From assembly GCF_009363075.1 (NCBI RefSeq), contig NZ_CP045293.1:1984001-2048000 (forward strand): a stretch of 64,000 bases of DNA. The letters are read 5' to 3'. This DNA is from Paenibacillus guangzhouensis. Lineage in GTDB: Bacteria; Bacillota; Bacilli; Paenibacillales; Paenibacillaceae. Both the position numbers and the translations under genes were made by a program. The stretch's first letter is position 1. Each line of letters begins with the position of its first letter. A model generated the notes under the pieces. That model worked only from the letters and a program-made list of their open reading frames with translations. It was not told the DNA's origin and did not search any database. Positions 17,901-24,831 of this stretch are shown one piece after another.

Positions 17901-20071
17901 TCGCGCGGCTCGCCATTCTCGTCCAGTTCGTATTGATTATTCTTAAAATAGAACTTATTGCCGAAGGCATTCGACATGAGATACACCGTGCCTTTCGGGT
18001 TGACGGCATTGCCTTCGCTATCAAATTCCAATTGCTCCTTCGGAATTACTTCATCGTTATACATTTGGAACGATCTCATGTACATATGGTCATGTGCTTC
18101 GAATACCAGATCGATGCCCATCTCGTCAAAGGCAGGGATGAGATACTTTTTGTAAAATTGGACACGATCGTCCTCCCATTGCGCGGAGTTATCTCCTGCC
18201 GCATACGGGCTTTTGTGAAAAGCCACAAACTTCCACTTCTTATCGCTTTTCGCAACGGCGTTCTTCATCCAGGCAACTTGATCCCAGAATTGCTCATCCG
18301 CCCACTCAACGTCTTTACCATTCTCCGCGAGCGCGCCTTGATATTGCGAGTTGAATACGAGATAGAGCGCGTCACCATATTCGAACGAATAAACCGATCC
18401 TTCATGTGTATCCGCGACGACTTGTTTTGGCAGGTTGAAATGGTTGTAGAAGTTATTATTCGGCGTCGTCTCATCCCCATCATAATCCTGCACCTCATGG
18501 CCGCCGAGAACCGGAACGTATGGAACCTGCAACAACTCCTTCTGTGCTGCGCCCAGCATCCATTGCCATTGTTCTTCTAAGTCACCGTTATCTACTAAGT
18601 CCCCGGCGCTGATCAGAAATTTAGGGGCTCCGATATAATCAATCGCCTTTCTGAACGTATCCGCCCACGGTTCAAATTCAGCTTTACTCGAAGCTTGAGA
18701 ATCTGAACCCGCAATAAAGCGGTAAGACTGGTGATCAGACGTATCGGTCGTAAATGAGCCAATCGAGCTCCATGCCGTTCCATTGCCGACACGGAAGTTA
18801 TATGCCGTTCCCGGGATCAATTTATCTGCTATCGCTTTATGGCTAATAAATTTCGAGCGTGTCTGGCTCGTTCGATCCCCTTTCGCTATGAAGGTATCGA
18901 TCACTTCACCATGACCTGTATACGTCGTGAACCCTGTCTTAGGAAATACACCGCCTTGTACGGCGGAAGCTTCCACGACTTGAACGACCGTATCTGTCAT
19001 CTGATCGGTATACCAAGCCAATGCGATACTTGTCTTTGGATCACCGTTGAAGGTCATATTCACTGATTTCGGTATGAACGGAGAGTCTTGCGTCGTAAAA
19101 CTCCAAGATATATCCCGAATTAGGGGGATCTGATCTTCTTCCCCTTGAATCAGTTCCTTCGGTATAGAGACGGTATATGTTTTGCCGTAATCGAATACGG
19201 GATGGTTAATTTGTAATGTATGATGGTTGATGATTTCAGGTGAGACGCCTTGCAAGATGTTGTTCTCGTTGTCCTTGATCGTAATGGCATGTCCTTCATG
19301 CAGTACGATGTTTTTACTGAATTTGACTAAGATCTGAGCATCGACAGAGGTATTCTCTGTTCCATTTTGAGGGGATGTGTACAAATCAATCGTAGGCACT
19401 TCGATACCGCTGCCTTCCAATCGTTCACCCTTCACACGAATGTCCTTGATATAACTGGACCCGCCTGCTCCGACTTCAGTGTTATCTGTGGTGTTTGTTG
19501 GTACATTCGAAGCCATCATCCATCGAATAAATAATAATGGCTGATCATCAGCAGCTTTCGGAAGAGGTGTATCCACTAATTTACAGTTACCACAGCTATA
19601 GTTACCTCTTTCGAGCGTAACATCTTTCATTATCGTCCACGATGCTCCATCATGGCTGATTTCGACTTTGAAGTCGCGCGGTCCCGAGCCTGAAGACTTT
19701 TGCATTGAGGACAACGTGATGTCCCGGAACCCTTTGGTCGAGAGCGTAGCCAGCCAGTATTTACTGCCTGCCCCTCGATCCCAGCCTTGATATTGCAGTC
19801 CTTCATCACTGACATATTCGAATTTGGGACCACCAACAGCACGAAGGGTCGAAGCCGCTTGATATGCCCCATAGGTGGCTGAGACGACACCTTCATGGCC
19901 AGCATCCTTGATATCCCACGACGCGATTATTACCTTGTCTGCCGTAATTCCTTCATCATCGATTTCATTCGCCGACACGGTTCCTACGGCTTGAAACGGT
20001 AATAACATGAGGACTAACCAAATAACTACGAATCTGTGAAACCTTTTTCGCAAAGAACGATAGGTTGGCAC
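14984..20071 (-). CDS. S-layer-anchored exoenzyme: purple-acid-phosphatase-like domain plus GH8 glycosidase
   Basis: A secreted protein of 1695 residues. Order: signal peptide (1 to about 35); a carbohydrate-binding-like sandwich (about 45-215); a bacterial Ig-like domain (about 228-335); a purple-acid-phosphatase N-domain (336-448); a metallophosphatase (about 450-740) with GSDSQ, GDLVDNG, GGHE, FHKSPY and HDHMYMRS; FN3 repeats (about 810-1000); a GH8 domain (about 1010-1380) with SEAHGYGM (proton-donor Glu near 1060) and DGDMD (near 1125); another FN3; a Thr-rich linker; and three SLH repeats (about 1500-1695). The first residue after G in the usual GNHE motif is Gly instead of Asn. The GTG start follows GAGGG. 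SLH repeats should hold it on the cell wall; GH8 enzymes cut beta-1,4-glucan, xylan or chitosan. The phosphatase substrate is unclear. Confidence 0.88.
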   Translation of the reverse strand: MPTYRSLRKRFHRFVVIWLVLMLLPFQAVGTVSANEIDDEGITADKVIIASWDIKDAGHEGVVSATYGAYQAASTLRAVGGPKFEYVSDEGLQYQGWDRGAGSKYWLATLSTKGFRDITLSSMQKSSGSGPRDFKVEISHDGASWTIMKDVTLERGNYSCGNCKLVDTPLPKAADDQPLLFIRWMMASNVPTNTTDNTEVGAGGSSYIKDIRVKGERLEGSGIEVPTIDLYTSPQNGTENTSVDAQILVKFSKNIVLHEGHAITIKDNENNILQGVSPEIINHHTLQINHPVFDYGKTYTVSIPKELIQGEEDQIPLIRDISWSFTTQDSPFIPKSVNMTFNGDPKTSIALAWYTDQMTDTVVQVVEASAVQGGVFPKTGFTTYTGHGEVIDTFIAKGDRTSQTRSKFISHKAIADKLIPGTAYNFRVGNGTAWSSIGSFTTDTSDHQSYRFIAGSDSQASSKAEFEPWADTFRKAIDYIGAPKFLISAGDLVDNGDLEEQWQWMLGAAQKELLQVPYVPVLGGHEVQDYDGDETTPNNNFYNHFNLPKQVVADTHEGSVYSFEYGDALYLVFNSQYQGALAENGKDVEWADEQFWDQVAWMKNAVAKSDKKWKFVAFHKSPYAAGDNSAQWEDDRVQFYKKYLIPAFDEMGIDLVFEAHDHMYMRSFQMYNDEVIPKEQLEFDSEGNAVNPKGTVYLMSNAFGNKFYFKNNQYELDENGEPREKLDENGNPIPYDDYFAAIDEQPEKKMFTDVSVSPQVLQFTAYTAAEEDEGKPGTVGNGLFAYDKYGIKRTDGKPDPVEHAAVKLLGSSATLSWTMPSASKEPIRGFRIYEKGDKVKAHWSEYVPVVEGQTTYSFKLENIDPKKKYDLIIKAVGTRMNSNPVEVNTLEGPIENEPPSAPTDLQGIVISPFQINLRWTASAGTLMPSGYHVYRDGKKVGTTKELSFSDTGLSPATAYRYVVKAYNAEGLESLDSNTVQVKTSPLPTGEGPHKAFPQHTTYAGSSIKPNHVTQAEMDKTVARLYDEWKSKYLKQNPYDPSQYYVWYSDGDWFEENEITVSEAHGYGMLITALMAGHDPKAQHYFDSLYRYFRAHPSEINPDLMAWQQADTGTEIKDINGVDSATDGDMDIAYALLLANSQWGSNGEIDYLKQAKKVMNAIMQSEVNHTEWTLKIADWATDSDPKYGKATRSSDFMLQHLKDYRNVTGDTRWDQVIDATYNIIRSMHENYSPLAGLLPDFVVKDGNRYVPAEPMFLESETDGDYSYNSSRIPWRIGTDYLITGDTRAKAQLSAINRWIQEKTKQDPKQIRAGYKLDGSTALEDYEDISFSAPMMVSAMIDASNQTWLNRLWDYNTAAATEDELYFSNNLRLLSMIVVSGNWWTPSIVDDVAPTAPTIERGEAVSSSAIELRWTPASDNVGVVGYKVFRDDVEIMTTTKTEIKDTGLKAATTYRYFVVAVDAAGNTSKISNVRVITTLKQSSETGGTGSVGGTTTSPVTTTPKVETDTPKTEKIQFVDIDNNDKSVKEAIEGLASAGIMPGTSASKFEPNKKLTRAEFVALLVKLLRLQAEFKANFSDVDQNADQYNAIGIARALGITAGIGDNRFNPQGWITRQDMIVLTARALYEAEVISKQGLASELDSFADAAQVAAYAKSDVAALVRDQIIEAKNGVLLPKESVTRVDAAVMLYRIYQQIH

Positions 20072-20294
20072 GCCATTCCCTCTTTCCTATTCAAATAGAT
20101 TCATATGAGAAATTATTATGTATTGAGGCCAATGTTGCGGGAAAAGAAACTTAAAGACATTAATGGAAGGTTCATAGAGGATTATCTTCGACAGGGAAAA
20201 ATCATAATCTTTGCATGCGTTTATAAATCGAGGTTGAAAATTTAGCGTATCATACCACGTCCCTTCGCCAATTTCCGGATATGATTCATTCGAG
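20072..20294 (-). other. Long 5' leader of the exoenzyme gene
   Basis: About 220-245 nt lie between the predicted transcript start and the GTG start. It contains a weak inverted repeat (GATTAT and ATAATC on the minus strand) but no recognised riboswitch. One minus-strand frame is open for about 80 codons without a start codon; see the rejected list. Confidence 0.4.
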
Positions 20295-20354
20295 CAAAAG
20301 TTAAAGCGCTTTAACTTTTGAAAATATTATACCCAATGTTTGACATCTTGTCAA
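20295..20354 (-). promoter_or_regulatory. Consensus sigma-A promoter with a 26-bp palindromic operator
   Basis: On the minus strand TTGACA (20354-20349), a 17-bp spacer and TATAAT (20331-20326) match the sigma-A consensus exactly. A perfect 26-bp palindrome centred on AAAGC-GCTTT (20295-20320) begins six bases after the -10, over the transcript start. The centre resembles LacI/CcpA-family operators. A strong promoter held by a sugar-responsive repressor is the likely arrangement; the repressor is not encoded nearby. Confidence 0.85.
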
Positions 20355-20392
20355 TTGATTCAGGTGGTCTCCTATAGGCAACTTGATATAAG

Positions 20393-20423
20393 AAACCTTG
20401 GTTTCTACATCCAAGGTTTTAAT
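20393..20423. repeat. Hairpin in the divergent intergenic region
   Basis: AAACCTTGG (20393-20401) and CCAAGGTTT (20411-20419) form a 9-bp stem with a 9-nt loop, followed on the plus strand by TTTTAATT. It may be a weak terminator or a simple structure; no gene ends here on the plus strand. Confidence 0.45.
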
Positions 20424-20580
20424 TGTTCTTGTCGTATGAACTTATTTTCACCCTGTTCACGATATCATCGTTACCGTAACGTTTATGATCAATGTTAATT
20501 TCTCTTAGGATTGGTATTTCCCCTAATGTCATCAAGTATTAGCTTACCGAATGACTCGATTCAGCTCGCTTACCTCCAAA

Positions 20581-20655
20581 AAAATGACACTAGTGTCATT
20601 TTAATGTTGACAACGAACAACTTACGCCATATTATGAAGATGACAGTGGTGTCAT
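20581..20655 (+). promoter_or_regulatory. Promoter flanked by two TetR-type operators
   Basis: TTGACA (20607-20612) and TATTAT (20630-20635) with a 17-bp spacer form a strong promoter. Two palindromes with the core ATGACA-N4-TGTCAT sit at 20584-20599 (part of a perfect 22-bp palindrome from 20581 to 20602) and 20640-20655, upstream and at the transcript start. Autorepression by the TetR protein encoded downstream is expected. Confidence 0.85.
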
Positions 20656-20678
20656 TTTTAATTATGGAGGTGGTTACG

Positions 20679-21338
20679 TTGCCTAAGGTAAGTCATGATT
20701 ATGTGAATGAAAAGAAAAATAGCATTATACAAGCAGCAATATCAGTGTGTAAAGTTAAGCCACTCTATGAAATTACGATGAGGGATATTATTAAAGCGTC
20801 AGGGGTAAGTCAAGGCGGAATTTATCGCTATTATTCGGATTTGGATGAAATACTGGTTGCAGTAATTAATCAGACCAATGGTAATGCAGACTATAGACAA
20901 GTTGTCGATGCAATCATTGAACATAGCAATTCTCCTAAAGAGTCCCTAGAAAAACTATTTGCTTTTCTCGGTGAGTACATTCAAGAAAACTTGTCAACGG
21001 TTGGTAAAATACAATTTGAGCTCACAATTTTAGTTGCGAATAATCCAGAGAGACAAAAGAATATTTTATCGAACATTACTGAAAATGAAAGTGGACAATA
21101 TTTGGTCGAGCGGTTATTTCGTATAGTTCATGAAGGAATTTCATTAGGGAGTTTCCAGCCTGAAGTATCAATAGAAGAATTATTTACTTTTATCATGACA
21201 TCCATTGATGGCATTGTAAGAGATGTTGTTTTACAAAAATGCTATGGAATGTTCCAAAATGAACAGGTGCAATTTGACGAAATCCGACTGATGAATACAC
21301 TATGCAAATCCGTATTATTGTTGTTGGGCTCAAAATAA
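20679..21338 (+). CDS. TetR family transcriptional regulator
   Basis: A 219-residue repressor with the helix-turn-helix ITMRDIIKASGVSQGGIYRY (about residues 28-47) and a helical effector domain. I chose a TTG start at 20679: the mapped promoter begins transcription near 20642, so upstream in-frame ATGs are not transcribed or lie inside the ribosome site GGAGG. A CPBP-family membrane protein gene follows after 13 bp. The pair is notably AT-rich compared with its neighbours, which suggests a separate origin. Confidence 0.88.
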   Translation: MPKVSHDYVNEKKNSIIQAAISVCKVKPLYEITMRDIIKASGVSQGGIYRYYSDLDEILVAVINQTNGNADYRQVVDAIIEHSNSPKESLEKLFAFLGEYIQENLSTVGKIQFELTILVANNPERQKNILSNITENESGQYLVERLFRIVHEGISLGSFQPEVSIEELFTFIMTSIDGIVRDVVLQKCYGMFQNEQVQFDEIRLMNTLCKSVLLLLGSK

Positions 21339-21351
21339 GGAGGGTTCAAAC

Positions 21352-22101
21352 TTGGGGAGAGAGATAAGAAGATTTCTATTCTATACCTTTGTTACGTCGT
21401 GGATTCTTTGGGGCGGGTTAGCTATCTTAACACAGCTCAATTGGATTGGGTTTGGTAGTGCATTTTCAATGATATTGTTTATCCTTGGTGGTGTTACCCC
21501 TGCCATATGCGAGATTTGGTTGAAAAAGAAATATAGCTCTAAAGAAGAGTATAGATCATTTATTCATAATATAAATAATCCTAGACATCCGTTCGTATGG
21601 TACATATTTACGATCAGTCTTGCTTTTGCAGCTTGTTTTTTGCCATCACTTTGGGGTGGTGCTTCAATGGAGAATCCTTTATATCTGGCATTGATAGAAT
21701 TCCCCATTATGATAATTGGAGGTGGGTTGGAAGAGATCGGCTGGCGCGGCTATCTACAGCCTACGTTGCAGAAAAAATGGTCGCCGTTCAATAGTACGCT
21801 CATTGTGGGTGGTATTTGGACAATATGGCATCTTCCATTATGGTTCGTGGTTGGTTCAAATCAAATGAATATGAACTTCCTATGGTTCACGCTAAGTGCC
21901 TTGGCATTATCTTTTCTGTTGACTGTCATTTACTCAGCCACCAATAGCATCTTCCTATGTATCATATTCCATGCCTTCATTAATTCATTCTGGGATGTAT
22001 ATATTCCAGATACGAATGTTGCTTCTGCTATATACACTCTTTTGTTTGCGCTGCTTATTTTTGCTGCATTTGAATTCTATCGAAATAAGAATACAGCTTA
22101 A
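21352..22101 (+). CDS. CPBP family intramembrane protease (CAAX/Abi type)
   Basis: A membrane protein of 249 residues with about seven to eight hydrophobic segments. The glutamate-type protease motifs are present: EEIGWRGYL (motif 1, about residues 125-133), HLPLW (motif 2) and HAFINSFWD (motif 3). A TTG start is preceded by AAGGAGGG seven bases upstream. It is the second gene of the TetR operon. Relatives process prenylated or bacteriocin-related peptides or provide self-immunity; the substrate here is unknown. Confidence 0.88.
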   Translation: MGREIRRFLFYTFVTSWILWGGLAILTQLNWIGFGSAFSMILFILGGVTPAICEIWLKKKYSSKEEYRSFIHNINNPRHPFVWYIFTISLAFAACFLPSLWGGASMENPLYLALIEFPIMIIGGGLEEIGWRGYLQPTLQKKWSPFNSTLIVGGIWTIWHLPLWFVVGSNQMNMNFLWFTLSALALSFLLTVIYSATNSIFLCIIFHAFINSFWDVYIPDTNVASAIYTLLFALLIFAAFEFYRNKNTA

Positions 22102-22138
22102 GGGCTGAATACCCTTTAGCTGTTTAAACTCGTTACCT

Positions 22139-22291
22139 CTACTCGTTCAAATAAGTCATGACGCGGTTTTGAATCAATTTACTCACTTCATCTACCGATT
22201 TCTGACCGCTCATATAGGACTCAAACTCTTCTTGAACGATGGATTCGATATTTTTATCGATGGAGAAAATTCTCAGTATCACTTTGAATAT
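22139..22291 (-). pseudogene. C-terminal remnant of a sugar ABC transporter solute-binding protein
   Basis: On the minus strand the last about 50 codons of a frame read IESIVQEEFESYMSGQKSVD then EVSKLIQNRVMTYLNE. This is the conserved ending of family 1 extracellular sugar-binding proteins (a QKS...IQNR...YLNE pattern). An in-frame TGA at 22292 and no start codon or upstream domain show it is only a fragment. It lies next to the inverted-repeat element at 22305-22369. Confidence 0.7.
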
Positions 22292-22300
22292 TCAAATCAT

Positions 22301-22369
22301 AAAAATGCACCCCTTAGAATGCACCGGATTTCCCTGTAAGGGTTCCAATGTCTATTCTAGGGGGTGCAT
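22301..22369 (-). repeat. 65-bp inverted-repeat element, terminator-like
   Basis: Two 16-bp arms with one mismatch (22305-22320 and 22354-22369), each containing GCACCCC, enclose a loop that itself can pair. On the minus strand TTTTT follows, so it may end the ArsR-AHSA1-VOC transcript. The arms also look like insertion-sequence ends (a nearby TAGACA as in the IS3 element at 26.2 kb), so it could be a miniature element or scar. Confidence 0.6.
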
Positions 22370-22402
22370 ATCATACCCAAAGCTTGTGTGGTTATCTCAA
22401 CT

Positions 22403-22780
22403 TTAATTCTTCTCCATAACTGCGAAGTAATTCTCTTCGTCATCTGCAAAATTAAATACTCTGCCTGAAGGCATGGTTACAATGTCTCCGACTTTAACGT
22501 TTTTATTGGATAAACTGCTGTACAGCTCATCGAGATTTTCCGTAAAGAACATCAGCGAAGGGGTGCCGAGGTTCATGCCTGGCGACATTTTGGCGACGAA
22601 CTCCTTATCGTGCAGAATGATGCTAGTCTCTGCGTTCTTGGAAGGTGCGATCTCAATCCACCGCATGTGACCGTTATTTTCTTCCGCGATGACAGTAAAT
22701 CCTGCTTTCTCCGTCCAAAATTCCACTGCTGCATCTTGATTATTGACATATACCATGACCTGACCTAATTTGTTAAACAC
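22403..22780 (-). CDS. VOC family (glyoxalase/bleomycin-resistance fold) protein
   Basis: A 125-residue protein with the paired beta-alpha-beta-beta-beta pattern of the vicinal oxygen chelate fold: LGQVMVYVNNQDAAVEFWTE at the start and ADDEENYFAVMEKN at the end, where the metal-binding glutamate of the fold usually sits. It is the third gene of the ArsR-AHSA1-VOC operon. Relatives are dioxygenases, glyoxalases or drug-binding proteins; the ligand cannot be deduced. Confidence 0.88.
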   Translation of the reverse strand: MFNKLGQVMVYVNNQDAAVEFWTEKAGFTVIAEENNGHMRWIEIAPSKNAETSIILHDKEFVAKMSPGMNLGTPSLMFFTENLDELYSSLSNKNVKVGDIVTMPSGRVFNFADDEENYFAVMEKN

Positions 22781-22827
22781 CGTCTTTCACTCCTATATTA
22801 GTTAATATATATTGAGCTGATTCGATC

Positions 22828-23337
22828 CTATTGAATGGACTCGAGATGTTCAGCCAGCCTGTTCCAAGTCTCCGTAATTCCTTGCATCATGCCCATGTCC
22901 ATCACTTGCTTCAATCCATCAGCTGACGCATACTCCCCACGATTGATTAGCTTCGTTCCATTTTCCGTCTCAATGAAGGTAAGCGTAACAAGCGTCGACG
23001 GCATATTCTCGGCCTCATTGCCTTCGCTATCTGAGAAATAATCCACATAGACAATTTTCTCCGGCGCGATGATTTCTCGGTACACAGCTTTACCCCAAGA
23101 TTCCATACCATAGAAATCACCTTGATTCTTATCTTCGCACTTCATGCAGTAATGCCACACGCCGCCTTCACGAAAATCTACGTTGCAAACCGGAAGCGAC
23201 CAACCGTTCGGACCCCACCAATGCTTTAGGTGTTCAGCTTGGGAGAATGCCTGGAACACGAGTTCACGAGGAGCCTTGAATTCACGCTCCAAAATAAGTA
23301 CATTTTCTTCAACCTTCGAAACCATTTGACTTGTCAT
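22828..23337 (-). CDS. SRPBCC/AHSA1 domain protein
   Basis: A 169-residue protein of the START-like fold. The AHSA1 signature is clear: REFKAPRELVFQAFSQAEHL, then WWGPNGWSLP and a C-terminal amphipathic helix (ITETWNRLAEHLES). These proteins bind small hydrophobic molecules in a central cavity. It lies 49 bp after the ArsR gene, a very common pairing in Bacillales and actinobacteria, where ArsR controls the AHSA1 gene. Confidence 0.92.
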   Translation of the reverse strand: MTSQMVSKVEENVLILEREFKAPRELVFQAFSQAEHLKHWWGPNGWSLPVCNVDFREGGVWHYCMKCEDKNQGDFYGMESWGKAVYREIIAPEKIVYVDYFSDSEGNEAENMPSTLVTLTFIETENGTKLINRGEYASADGLKQVMDMGMMQGITETWNRLAEHLESIQ

Positions 23338-23386
23338 TCGAACTCCTCCTAAATTTTCATTTCTTCAAAATGTCGTCCTCTAGCGT

Positions 23387-23752
23387 TCAAATCTGTGGTT
23401 TCTTCCCCTGCAGCTTCTGCAAATAATCATCCAGGCGGTCAAACCGACATTCCCAGATGACACGGTAGGTCTTCAGCCAATCGTCCAATGCCCGAAAAGG
23501 TTCAGGCCGAAGGCTGTAAATCCGTCGATTGGCATCCACTTGCGCCTCAACAATTCCCGCTTCACTTAATACACGTAAATGCTTGGATACTTGAGGCTGA
23601 CGCATCTGCAACCGTTGAGCAATTTCTCCTACGGTTAGCGGAGATTCGCGCAGAAGCTCGACAATCTGCATGCGATTAGGCTCTGCCAAAGCACCCATGA
23701 CGTTCGTATTCATGACCATCATCCGTTCGCTTGCTGGTATTGTTCGCGCCAT
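23387..23752 (-). CDS. ArsR family transcriptional regulator
   Basis: A winged-helix repressor of about 121 residues: ALAEPNRMQIVELLRESPLT, VGEIAQRLQMRQPQVSKHLR, then the wing ANRRIYSL. No metal-binding cysteine pair is visible, so it is probably not a metal sensor. The start is uncertain: 23752 has only a weak GAGAG, and 23722 or an upstream TTG at 23794 are possible. It heads an operon with AHSA1 and VOC genes and probably represses it. Confidence 0.88.
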   Translation of the reverse strand: MARTIPASERMMVMNTNVMGALAEPNRMQIVELLRESPLTVGEIAQRLQMRQPQVSKHLRVLSEAGIVEAQVDANRRIYSLRPEPFRALDDWLKTYRVIWECRFDRLDDYLQKLQGKKPQI

Positions 23753-23805
23753 TTCTCTCGCGTAGGCCAGGTTGTATTTCCTTGCTGAAATCAATATACC
23801 ATATC

Positions 23806-23829
23806 AGGAATATACCTGTAAAGGAATAT
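23806..23829 (-). promoter_or_regulatory. Direct repeats in the ArsR promoter region
   Basis: Two AGGAATAT octamers (23806-23813 and 23822-23829), 16 bp apart, lie just upstream of the ArsR gene. They are candidate operator half-sites; no consensus promoter was identified with confidence. Confidence 0.35.
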
Positions 23830-23841
23830 TTAAAAATATAT

Positions 23842-24720
23842 TCATTTGGATAGCGCATCAAAATACTCGATAACGAGCTCACGAAATTCCAGAGCTGTTC
23901 GGGAGAGATAACGACTTCTGTGCCATAATAATGCGATTTCCCGTATTATTTCATGATCCTCTACTTGGAGATATGTGAGTTGTTCCCGTTCGTTCCTGGC
24001 TGTACTCGGAATGAAAGCAATGCCAATTCCCGCTTCCACAAGCGCGCTTAGCCTTGCAGGTTCATCTCCCTCATATACATATTGAGGCACAAATCCAACC
24101 GATTGACATACAGAATCCACGAGATCCCGCGTGCCGTAACCTTTTTTTACACCAATAAACCATTCTTCGCTTAGCTCCGTTAAGGAAACACTGCTGCGGT
24201 CCGCCAGCCGATGGCCCTTGGGCACAGCTACAAGAATAGGGTCGATGAACACGATTTGGCATTCGATGTCATCCCCATGTATTGGTGGTGAAGACAAGCA
24301 GAAATCAACTTCACCCCTATCCAGCCGTGTAACCATCTCCTGTGTGGTCAACATTTGAACATGAAAGTGAACATGGGGTCTCTTTACCCGAAACGCACTG
24401 AGGATATTCGGGAGCGTGCTCGCAGTTGTCACCGCCAATTCGAGTGTGCCATATTCGGGGCTGGATAAGTCACAGATCTCTTGCTTCCCCTGTTCCAATT
24501 CGAACAATGCCCGTTCTGCACGTCGCAGGAATCTGCTTCCGAATTCATTTAATTTTAGCTTCCTCCCAGTTCGATCAAAAAGAGGTACGCCCAAATCCTC
24601 CTCCAGGCGTTGAATCGTTTTGCTTAACGAGGATTGTGTCACGTGCAGACTGCGAGCCGCTTCGGTTACATGCTCCAATCGTGCAACCTCGAGAAAATAT
24701 TGCAGTTGAAGAAGTTCCAT
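23842..24720 (-). CDS. LysR family transcriptional regulator
   Basis: A 292-residue LysR regulator. The N-terminal helix-turn-helix is standard (LQYFLEVARLEHVTEAARSL, then HVTQSSLSKTIQRLEEDLG) and the periplasmic-binding-like effector domain starts near residue 90. I chose the ATG at 24720 (MELLQL), with GGTGG upstream. It is divergent from the MFS transporter gene, which it probably controls. Confidence 0.92.
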   Translation of the reverse strand: MELLQLQYFLEVARLEHVTEAARSLHVTQSSLSKTIQRLEEDLGVPLFDRTGRKLKLNEFGSRFLRRAERALFELEQGKQEICDLSSPEYGTLELAVTTASTLPNILSAFRVKRPHVHFHVQMLTTQEMVTRLDRGEVDFCLSSPPIHGDDIECQIVFIDPILVAVPKGHRLADRSSVSLTELSEEWFIGVKKGYGTRDLVDSVCQSVGFVPQYVYEGDEPARLSALVEAGIGIAFIPSTARNEREQLTYLQVEDHEIIREIALLWHRSRYLSRTALEFRELVIEYFDALSK

Positions 24721-24784
24721 ACGCACCACCCATTCATTCCTTCTAGTCAATGAGATCATAACACAAAATGCGTTGGAATAAATA

Positions 24785-24810
24785 ATGATGTTCTAGTACG
24801 ATGACATCAT
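24785..24810. promoter_or_regulatory. Interrupted palindrome between the LysR and MFS genes
   Basis: ATGATGT-N12-ACATCAT lies in the short divergent region. LysR proteins bind such interrupted dyads (T-N11-A type), so this is the likely site for control of the transporter. Confidence 0.5.
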
Positions 24811-24831
24811 GATGACTGGAGGGGAACGAAT

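Noticed and set aside
17933-18580. Long plus-strand frame of 215 codons opposite the exoenzyme gene
   Set aside because: It is the antisense shadow of the phosphatase domain, with no ribosome site or family likeness.
20087-20330. Open minus-strand frame of about 80 codons in the leader of the exoenzyme gene
   Set aside because: It has no start codon before its last few residues, no ribosome site, and overlaps the promoter and operator.
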